Positions 55,796-64,000 of a stretch of 64,000 bases of DNA are shown here, piece after piece; position 1 is the first letter of the stretch; the number at the start of each line of letters is the position of its first letter. The position numbers and the translations under genes were made by a program. Origin of the DNA: Prostheceraeus crozeri (taxonomy: Eukaryota > Platyhelminthes > Polycladida > Euryleptidae); assembly GCA_907163375.1 (NCBI GenBank), contig CAJQUW010006386.1, positions 85,981 to 149,980 of the forward strand. The letters run 5' to 3'. Under the pieces are notes generated by a model, which did not search any database, was not told the origin of the DNA, and saw only the letters and a list, made by a program, of their open reading frames with translations.

Positions 55796-57356
55796 TGATT
55801 CCAAATCTGAAATCCGTTTTCCCATCCGATGCTTCGTTTTGAAGCTAGAGCCCAAAACGTCCCAAATTCTAACTCTGTCGTTTTTCGCCAATGTCCCAAA
55901 ATCTTAAATGGTGTCTCACATCTAAACGAAGACAGATAGGAACAAGCCGATTCTTTCACTGAATTTGTCTCACTCTTAGCTTTCAAACGAGCTATCGCAC
56001 GACAAAATCCGTCCACTAGAAGCCAAAATCGAAGCAAGCTGTCCAGAGGGGGGGGGACGTCAGCGAAATTTCAGAATTTGATGAAAAATGTTTTGGTGAC
56101 GGTCCCAGGTCGAAATTCCACACTTTGGAAAATTTTCAAAATTTTACCCATACGAAGTCACTCTGACACTTAGGATTTTTTCAGGTAAGCGAGCTCCGAC
56201 CTAAAATCTTGTAACCGCTCTAACTTTTGAACGAAGACAGATAGGAACAAGCCGATTCTTTCACTGAATTTGTCTCACTCTTAGCTTTCAAACGAGCTAT
56301 CGCACGACAAAATCCGTCCACTAGAAGCCAAAATCGAAGCAAGCTGTCCAGAGGGGGGGGGACGTCAGCGAAAATTTTTCTCTCCGATTGACTTGAAACT
56401 CACCCTACCGATGCAGAATTTCACGCTGAATCCGAATCTGGCCTCCGTTTTCTCATCCGATGCTTCGTTTGGGCGCTACACACCAAAACGTCCCAAATTC
56501 TAACTCTGTCGTTTTTTCGAAAAATGTTGAAAATTTTTTCTCGCCGATTGACTTGAAACTCACCATACAGATAAAGAATTTCACGCTGATTCCAAATCTG
56601 AAATCCGTTTTCCAATCCGATGCTTCGTTTTGAAGCTAGAGCCCAAAACGTCCCAATTCTAACTCTGTCGTTTTTCACCAATGTCCCAAAATCTTAAATG
56701 GCGTCTCACATCTAAACGAAGACAGATAGGAACAAGCCGATTCTTTCACTGAATTTGTCTCACTCTTAGCTTTCAAACGAGCTATCGCACGACAAAATCC
56801 GTCCACTGGAAGCCAAATCGAAGCGAGCTGTCCAGAGGGGGGGGACGTCAGTGAAAATTTTTTCTCTCCGATTTCGCTGGAAACATCCTTCCTAACCCAA
56901 AATTTCACGTAGATTCCGAATCTGGCCTCCGTTTTCTCATCCGATGCTTCGTTTGGGCGCTACACACCAAAACGTCCCAAATTCTAACTCTGTTAAAATT
57001 TTGAAGAAAAATTTTTTCTCACCGATTGACTTGAAACTCACCCTACCGATGCAGAATTTCACGCTGAACACGAATCCGACCTCCGTTTTCTCATCCGACC
57101 ACTCCTTCCACTCGAAACAACCCATTTTACAACCCAACATTCAGCAGATTGCACCAAAAACATCACACACTATAGCCTCAAGACTAATCCTGGCGGTCGC
57201 CCAAGTCCACCACGACACTCTATCGTTCCAGAGGGGGGGGGCTCAGACACGAAGCACCACGGCGGCCGACCACGACACTCTGCCGTTCCAGAGGGGGGGG
57301 GACTCAGCGATGGCGGCCATCTTGCGCTATCTGGTGTTCGCCGTTTTCTTACTACT
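55796..57356. repeat. right terminal inverted repeat of Polinton B
   Basis: Reverse complement of 27,410-28,976, nearly identical. It contains five runs of eight to ten G preceded by CCAGA. It ends CTTACTACT. Open frames within are repeat translations. Confidence 0.92.
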
Positions 57357-58749
57357 TCCGCAAGAAGATGGCGAACACCCTGTGCTCTTCTGCTCTTCTG
57401 ATCGCTAAGTTATTGATTCATTTGGTCTACTCTTGGTTCGAATCAGCAGAGATATCTATTCAATTACATCGCTTTTTTTCGTTTCTATTGTTTTAGACAG
57501 CTTAGATATTCCGTCATTGACATGAAATTCGCAGATTTCAATTATTTTTCACTACGCCATCTATGAATTCTGATGTCCATTGCTCTGTCAATGTATTCGT
57601 CAACTGGTATGAATTTTCCTATTGCTAATCCATTCATATAAAGGGATGATCATAAAAAGTGAGCCACCTAAATTTTGTCTGACTTAGATGAAGTTTTGTC
57701 AATTGCAGGTACAAATTCGGCAGACTAATAAAATAGAGGTTGAAACAAAATTTCTTTGTTGTTCAGTGACTCTGTAGAGCCATATGGCCCTAAAAAGGGT
57801 CAGTGTATGGTCACAGGTTGTCACTAATATTTCGCAACTTCACCAGAAAGTTCAATCAATTATCGAATCCGGAAAGACATGCTTTCGATCAGGCTATTGA
57901 TCACTAATTGATCTAAACTATTCCTCTCCTGCATTTGCAAAGCTTAAAGTCGAGAAAGACAGTCTCCAGGAGGAATTATTCGACTCACACCGAGCTTCAG
58001 TAAAATGTGCATTTGCAAATTATTTACATATCCGTCGGAATTCATGTTATGCCTTTTGATATGGAGTTCAGTTCGGCCATCCATCCATATCACAGCGCAA
58101 ATAGGCAAGCTTTTGCCTCAGACCAAACAACTCGATTCCATTGAGAAAGCCAGTGGCAATGCTATATCGCCCAAGCTCAAGCTCTTTTGGTTGGCGGTCA
58201 ATTCGATCCCTGTTAGTCTCTCTTACGGCTTATGAAGTGCTCACTCTTCAGACTACGTGTCACCGATATGGCAGAAAGCGACGGTTTCAGATATGAATTC
58301 AACTTCCCGAAGACAAAGTAGGATCGTTTCTTACCAAACGAATCCAACTATTCTCGGAAGGGAGAAGAAAATTTCCACTTTTGACGGTGGTCTTTGGGAA
58401 AACTACTTTCCTGCAAACTAGCCGTTCGGTCCTTCTGACAAAAGAGTAGAAACTTTGCCCTTCAAAAGAAAAACTCTTTCACAAGCTTCGACTCGGTCAT
58501 CATGACATAAGATGAATTCGGAAACGAATAGAAAGTTTGTTGACAACATAGGTATCTGGGTCATCCAACAATTTGATTTGAATGTGGAGAACAGACGTCT
58601 AGACATCATAGAAATTGAAAGCGTGAAAATGACCTCGTTAGCGCCAAAGATGTAACCAACTTTTCAACATCATTCAGAAACAGCAAATTATGCAATAAAT
58701 TTGGAACATCATAACTTCTCCAAAAGAACACCGATGTCGACGAGTAATA
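57357..58749. other. spacer between Polinton B and mariner
   Basis: No gene or element that I can support. Only short, featureless open frames (for example 58,005-58,235 on +). Confidence 0.4.
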
Positions 58750-58910
58750 CAGTGTATAAATTAAGTCCCTCCGGAAAAGAATTTTTGCTCCCAAATAGCC
58801 GAAAATAAATAATTTCACTCCAAACCAATTTTACTGAATGCACAATGAACATGTATTTTAGTTAAAACAACAAAATTAATCGTATTGTTCAATTTGACCA
58901 CCACCGTTTT

Positions 58911-59876
58911 CTACACAAAGAATGTACCTTTCGCCAAACTATCAAACACTCGTTCAAGCATATTTTCGTCAATAGCATGCACGACAGACGTAATTTCGTT
59001 CTGTAATTCCTCGATGGATTGATAAACGACACTCGGACGATAAACACGAGTTTTCACAAAGTCCCAAAGAAAAAAGTCTAATGGAGTTAAGTCGGAGCTT
59101 CGTGCAGCCCAATGAATTGGTCCATCACGACCAATCCAGCGATTTGGGAAATTCACATTCAAAAAAGAACGGACAGAGAGTCCCCAATGTGGAGGAGCAC
59201 CGTCTTGCTGGAAAATTAGAGTTGCTCTTTGCCGTCGACTAAGCTGTGGCACAAAATAATTCTCCAACATGTCTTGATATTTTTCTGCTGTCGCAGTCCC
59301 GCCGAAGAAGTACGGACCAAAGAGCTGTCCTCTTCTCAATGCACACCACACGTTGACTTTAGGTGATTGATGAACCACTTCGTGGATTACATGAGGATTT
59401 TCGTAATCCCAATATCGACAGTTATGTTTGTGAACATGACCACTTGTGTGGAAAGTCGCCTCATCAGAAAAACAAAGGTTCTGTAGATGGTTATCAATCA
59501 AGTCAACAAGCTGTTGACACATCGTCAGACGGACGGCATGATCATCGTCGAACAAAGCTTGGGTGTTGTGGAACTTGTAGGCTTTCATTCCTGCCGATCT
59601 AAGAGACTTGTGAACAGTCGTATGTGAAACATCGTGTATCTGTGCCGCTTTCCGTGTGGAAGAAGATGGCTTATGATGGAAATAACTTTCTATTTCCATA
59701 GCCTTGCTTTCGTCTTTTGATCTTCCACTTCTCAGCAGGTCCTGTACAGATCCTGTTGATACAAATCGGTCGAACGTGGAAGTGATCGTTTTATCTGTTG
59801 GTGGACGCGCATGGAAGTTTCTTCTCCACGCTCGCTGAACCAGTGTGACAGACTTAAGTTCTGACATCTGAAGCAC
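58911..59876 (-). CDS. Tc1/mariner-superfamily transposase
   Basis: 321 residues and no stop, about the usual length. The N-terminal half has two helix-turn-helix regions (TDKTITSTFDRFVSTGSVQD, residues 27-46, and STRKAAQIHDVSHTTVHKSL). The DDE/D catalytic residues are D138 (FSDEATF), D225 (FQQDGAPPHW) and D262 (RSSDLTPLDFFLW), so the last two are 36 residues apart. Cuts and pastes the element at TA. Looks whole; whether it is active cannot be said. Confidence 0.92.
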   Translation of the reverse strand: MLQMSELKSVTLVQRAWRRNFHARPPTDKTITSTFDRFVSTGSVQDLLRSGRSKDESKAMEIESYFHHKPSSSTRKAAQIHDVSHTTVHKSLRSAGMKAYKFHNTQALFDDDHAVRLTMCQQLVDLIDNHLQNLCFSDEATFHTSGHVHKHNCRYWDYENPHVIHEVVHQSPKVNVWCALRRGQLFGPYFFGGTATAEKYQDMLENYFVPQLSRRQRATLIFQQDGAPPHWGLSVRSFLNVNFPNRWIGRDGPIHWAARSSDLTPLDFFLWDFVKTRVYRPSVVYQSIEELQNEITSVVHAIDENMLERVFDSLAKGTFFV

Positions 59877-60129
59877 AATGAGAGAGAGAGAATGGACACC
59901 CTTTCCTCAGTTGAAAGCATTTTGCAAGTAAAGAGGACGAATTGCTTTCTCTCTCTCTCTCTTTATTAAGAGTGATTTGAACGACGTTCATCGCTGATAG
60001 TCCAAGGAAATCAATCATTCAATTTTCTCTGTCAACTGTGTTCACCGCTTGCGTTTGTCAACAATGCAATGACGTCATAATATCTTATCCATATATCATT
60101 TCTGTTGAACACTGAAATTACGTTTGCAG

Positions 60130-60340
60130 CATATCAGTGGCGTGCCGAGGCATTCTTTCGCCCTGGGGCGAAAAATGAATATTGCGCCCCACTCCTGCTC
60201 TACACCAATTCGGTAACAGTATTTTGCGCCAGCGGGTGCCGCCCCCACCTGCCCCTCCCCTCGTCCCGCTACTGTACGTTTGTCTTTTATGCCATTTACG
60301 AAGATGCTTGGGCGAGTGTTTGGTAGTTCGAAAACTGAAA
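60130..60340. other. possible nested fragment inside mariner
   Basis: Distinct GC-rich stretch (GGCGTGCCGAGG, CCCTGGGGCG, GGGTGCCGCCCCCACC) within otherwise AT-rich mariner 5' DNA. It could be a short non-autonomous insertion. No ends defined. Confidence 0.3.
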
Positions 60341-60802
60341 CTATCACCATTTCCTTTAAATCCTCTATTAGATATCTAAGAAATGGCGGTTGTCCTGCAA
60401 ACCAGTAAAAACTAAAATATATGTTCATTGTGCATTCAGTAAAATTGGTTTGAAGTGAAAATATTTATTTTCGGCTATTTTGGAGCAAAATACTTTTCCG
60501 GAGGGACTTAATTTACACACTGTACATCAAAAGAATGTTCAGAGAAAGCTCTTTCACCTCGTGTTTGATTCATTATCATTTCATCAGGATAAGATCTATA
60601 TCGAAAGAGGAAATTTATATTACAATTCGGCTATTATTGACAAAGTTGATATCGCAAACCAAATATTTTAAGTGAATGTCTACAGTTATGTCCAATTTCT
60701 GTAATTGTCCAACAAGAAAGACGAAAGTCGGAAGGCCACCAACCACTACAGGCAATGGAAGAACAGATAAATATAAGATACGCAATGTGAAAACAACCTT
60801 GC

Positions 60803-62214
60803 ATGGTTCCAGAAAATGAACAATCAAAAAGAAAATTATTAACAGAAGCGATCAAAATCGGTTTGAAAACAGTAGTGAAAAATCACATATACAAGTTTGA
60901 TGACCATATCAAATTACAAAAAGATGGCGGACCAATCGGACTTGAATTGACTGGAGTAATCGCACAAATATTCATGATGTGGTGGGATGAAAAGTTAATC
61001 GAGGAATTAAATCAAAACAATATACAATGTTTGCTAATGAAGAGATATGTTGATGACATAACGTTGATATTGTCCTACGAGAATGAAGTAATGAATCAGC
61101 AGCAAGACGATATTGAAGAAATAGAAAATGACAAAAACATTATGAAAATGGTACAAGAAATTGGAAATGAGATTCATCATTCCATTCAATTAGAAATTGA
61201 TTTCCTTTCCAAACACACTGATAAAAAATTACGAATTTTAGATTTGAAAGTTTGGATAACAACAGATGAGAACAGTAAAGTAAAGAAGATATTACATGAA
61301 TTTTATATGAAAAACATAGCTTCAAAAATGGTTATTCACGCAAGATCGTCGCTATCATGGAGTAGAAAAAGAACTATTCTCACACAACAAATGCTGAGAA
61401 TTTTGCTCAACTGTATTCAACACTTACCATGGAATCAAACAGTCAAACATTTAACAGAAATGAATAAGCGAATGAAGTATTCTGGTTATGGTCAAAAATT
61501 TAGAACGCAAATTACAAAGTCAGCATTAAATGCTTACAACAAAATAAAAGAAGATGACAGAAGCAAAATCAGACCAATGTACAGACCCAGAGAATGGAAA
61601 CAAACTGAGAGAAGAAGAGTGAAACAAATAAAAAAGAAAACGTGGTACAAGAAATATCATTACCAAAGTGTGTTATTCATTCAATCAACCCCAAATTCGA
61701 CATTGAAGAAAGAGTTGGAAAGAGAAGTAAAGAAAGTAGATTCAAAATCAAAGTTATAGAAACAGCAGAAGATACCATAAAACCAAAACTACAAAGATCA
61801 AATCCGTTTGAGAAGAAGAAGTGCGCAGACGAATGCCTGGCATGCACAAGTAATAGCAAAGGAAAATGTGATGTACAGAGAACGACCTACGAAATTGAAT
61901 GTGAAGTATGCAAAGGGGTCTTTATCGGAGAAACAGCAAGAAATGCGAAAATCAGAGGAAAAGTACATATAAAGCAATTGAGGGAAAAGAAGGATACATC
62001 AAGTTTGTGGAGACATTGCAAAGAGCATCATGACAACATAGAACAAGAATTTTCAATGAATATAACAAGTATACATCATAATAACGCAATGGAGCGTCAA
62101 ATAACGAAATCAGTCAACATCAAAAACAGTATACAACAGAAAAGGATCGTCATCAACAACAAAACAGAGTGGAACCAGCCATTCATACCAACAGTAACTA
62201 TACAGAAGAACTAG
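60803..62214 (+). pseudogene. 5'-truncated Penelope-like element
   Basis: 60,803-61,759 encodes the last part of a reverse transcriptase: KDGGPIGLELTGVIAQIFM (motif B), KRYVDDITLI (active site) and RILDLKVWI. A second frame (61,642-62,214) carries CADECLACTSNSKGKCD, TYEIECEVC and GVFIGETARNAKIRGKVHIK, the zinc and GIY-YIG endonuclease region typical of Penelope-like elements. The two frames overlap by 118 bp; the family normally has one ORF, so one frameshift is likely. The front of the RT is missing. Confidence 0.85.
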
Positions 62215-62870
62215 AGATATAGAATGAACTATTGTGAACTATGAGACTAATGAATACTGAACTATGCTATACGTGGATATTTGCTGGATATACTCGTACA
62301 TGTAGATAATAACATTGATAGTTAGTAATTTTTGTAGAGATTTCAAATGATTTAGCATTTGATTTCCAAAAATTGTTTGCTTACGATCTCCTTCTATTTC
62401 AATTGATAAGGCCAGACCGGCGAAATATATTTTGATACATTCTATTAATTAATTTTTGTGTGTAGAAAGACCAAACCCTGAAAAACAATAGTATTTCATT
62501 AATTTCAAAGAAAAAATATGATGTCAAAGTCTTTCTTTACAACATCTATTGAAAATACTAAAAATATTTTAACGTATTGACAAAAGGACCTATAATCATG
62601 TATTTGAATTAGTTTGAACTTTTGTATAATTATGTTTTGTTTATATCTACCTACTCTCCTCATCACTTGAAGAGACTTTGCTGACTTTTTTATGATGTTT
62701 TCCATTGTCTTGCAAAGTGGGAAAGGGGAGGTTACACTGGTAGCAATATACCATCCGAATTATCCTGTTTCTGTGAAAATGCCAGATCGCTTGTTTCGAA
62801 AATAGACATTCTACGTTTTTACGCTAGTGACTGTAATCCTTCAATAATCTTCATAACTGAAACCTACGCT
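62215..62870. other. spacer before Polinton C
   Basis: AT-rich, no gene seen. May include the 3' end of the Penelope-like element. The six bases before the Polinton C terminus are TACGCT. Confidence 0.4.
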
Positions 62871-64000
62871 AGTAGTAAGCAAATGACAAACACTCGACCG
62901 GCGCCCCCCCCCCTCTGGAACGGCAGAGTGTCGTGGTCGGCCGCCGTGGTGCTTCGGGTCTGAGTCCCCCCCCCCCTCTGGAACGGCAGAGTGTCGTGGT
63001 CTGTCGTGGTGTGCCGGCCAGGTGGGTTCACAACATGTTCGCTGACTCCCCCCCCCCCTCTGGAACGACAGAGGTTGTGGTCTGTCGTGGTGTGCCGGCC
63101 AGGTTGGTTCACAACATGTTCGCTGACTCCCCCCCCCCCTGGAAACGTCAGAGTGGTGAGACTCGAGTGAGTTGGTCCGACCGCCTGGTTGACTTGGGCG
63201 GACCGTCCAGGTTGACGGTGGGCGACCGTTCGTTTAGGTTTGACGTTGGGCGACCGTTCTAGGATTGACGTGGGCGTCCGTCTAGGTTGTCGTGGATGGT
63301 TGAATGAAATGGCTGCCAGATTCGGATTGAGCGTAAAATTCTGCAATCGGTCTTAGGGTGGAGAGTTTCAAGGCCAAATTGGTGAGAAAAAATTTTTCTT
63401 CAAAATTTTAACAGAGTTAGAATTTGGGACGTTTTGGTGTGTAGCGCCCAAACGAAGCATCGGATGAGAAAACGGTGGCCAGATTCGGAATCTACGTGAA
63501 ATTTTGGGTTAGGAAGGATGTTTCCAGCGAAATCGGAGAGAAAAAATTTTCGGCTGACGTCCCCCCCCCTCTGGACAGCTTGCTTCGATTTTGGCTTCCA
63601 GTGGACGGATTTTGTCGTGCCATAGCTCGTTTGAAAGCTAAGAGTGAGACAAATTCAGTGAAAGAATCGGCTTGTTCCTATCTGTCTTCGTTTAGATGTG
63701 AGACGCCATTTAAGATTTTGGGACATTGGCGAAAAACAACGACAAGAGTTCGGAATTTGGGACGTTTTGGGTCTCTAGTCTTCAAAACGAAGCATCGGAT
63801 GGGAAAAAAACGGATTTCAGATTTGGAATCAGCGTGAAATTCTTTAACTCTGTATGGTGAGATTTCAAGGTCAATCGGATGAGAAAAATTTTCAAACATT
63901 TTTCGGAAAAAAAACGACAGAGTTAGGAATTTGGGACGTTTTGGTGGTGTAGCGCCCCAAACGAAAGCATCGGATGAGGAAAACGGGAGGCCAGATTCGG
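62871..64000. mobile_element. Polinton C, left terminal repeat only
   Basis: Starts AGTAGTAAG at 62,871, the same nonamer as B, followed after about 30 bp by a C-run and TCTGG. More copies of the short CCTCTGGAACG.CAGAG module than in B (near 62,910, 62,970, 63,055 and 63,135). From about 63,380 it follows B's left repeat with small differences. The element continues beyond the window; no genes visible. Confidence 0.9.

Larger units (their letters stand above)
27410..57356. mobile_element. Polinton/Maverick element B, both ends present
   Basis: This virus-like element spans about 29.9 kb. It begins AGTAGTAAG at 27,410 and ends with the complement at 57,356. The terminal inverted repeats (1.57 and 1.56 kb) are almost identical, so the insertion is young or the ends have been homogenised. 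Flanking hexamers are GACATA on the left and TCCGCA on the right, so no clear target duplication is seen. Left half genes look whole. The region right of the G-poor block (about 44.5-50.2 kb) is densely broken, and further right the genes are again mostly whole. In all more than twenty breaks, clustered. Gene order equals that of element A. Confidence 0.92.
58750..60522 (-). mobile_element. Tc1/mariner element with long inverted repeats
   Basis: Terminal inverted repeats of about 118 bp start CAGTGT, continue TAAATTAAGTCCCTCCGG, and include a shared GCACAATGAACAT word. They run from 58,750 and end at 60,522. TA dinucleotides flank both ends, the usual target duplication. The transposase (58,911-59,876) ends only about 40 bp from the left repeat, but about 530 bp of non-coding DNA lies on its 5' side, part of which (60,130-60,330) looks like a nested fragment. 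The repeats differ at a modest number of positions. Confidence 0.9.

Noticed and set aside
59880-59965. GA and CT microsatellites flanking the transposase start as inverted repeats
   Set aside because: Simple repeats of low information; the real mariner ends are at 58,750 and 60,522.
62864-63346. 160-codon minus-strand frame rich in GGG and HTTTDH repeats
   Set aside because: It is the translated C-run modules of the Polinton C terminal repeat.
1-64000. CRISPR arrays, bacterial operons or ribosome binding sites
   Set aside because: The window has spliced genes, animal retroelements and TA/TIR transposons; there is no array of spaced short repeats.

Overview
The window comes from a metazoan nuclear genome, most likely an invertebrate. 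It is AT-rich, has no convincing single-copy host gene, and is built almost wholly of nested mobile elements: Polinton/Maverick elements, a CR1/L2-type LINE, two Penelope-like retroelements, a Tc1/mariner element and a Harbinger-like non-autonomous element. No rRNA, tRNA or CRISPR array was seen.

Layout. (1) 1-20,922 is the right part of Polinton A, whose left end lies outside the window. The 3' part of its DNA polymerase gene reads on +, most other genes read on -, and a long right terminal repeat (13,306-20,922) ends in CTTACTACT. That repeat carries a 321-bp tandem array, a nested LINE (14,854-18,722) and a nested small terminal-inverted-repeat element (19,583-20,149). (2) 20,923-27,409 is a spacer of old debris: a possible RT remnant, an old Polinton relic (D, 22,650-24,240), a broken Penelope-like element (25,440-26,700) and a LINE endonuclease remnant. 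(3) 27,410-57,356 is Polinton B, with both ends present and terminal inverted repeats of about 1.56 kb that are almost identical, so it is the youngest copy. A 6.1-kb block almost free of G (38,361-44,503) interrupts one of its capsid-type genes, and the next 5-6 kb is far more damaged than the rest. (4) 57,357-62,870 holds a mariner element with 118-bp terminal repeats and a complete-looking transposase, followed by a 5'-truncated Penelope-like element. (5) 62,871 to the window end is the left terminal repeat of a third Polinton copy, C.

The Polintons carry the expected core: protein-primed family B DNA polymerase, retroviral-type integrase with chromodomain, adenain-like protease, A32/FtsK-like packaging ATPase and jelly-roll capsid-type genes, plus small basic core-like proteins. 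They also carry unusual cargo: a two-repeat TATA-binding-protein-like protein (5,007-5,552), a DEDDh-exonuclease-like protein, a RING membrane protein, Cys-rich small proteins and a zinc/coiled-coil protein.

The most interesting signals concern element-encoded control of transcription and mRNA processing. Polinton B has two copies of a histone-type 3' stem-loop about 30 nt behind two of its genes. Several genes start with an ATG lying exactly at a 5' splice site. Clear TATATAA boxes precede its genes, and the sister copy A encodes a TBP-like protein. Together these suggest an element that is tied to S-phase mRNA processing and brings part of its own promoter-recognition machinery. This is inference from sequence motifs alone.
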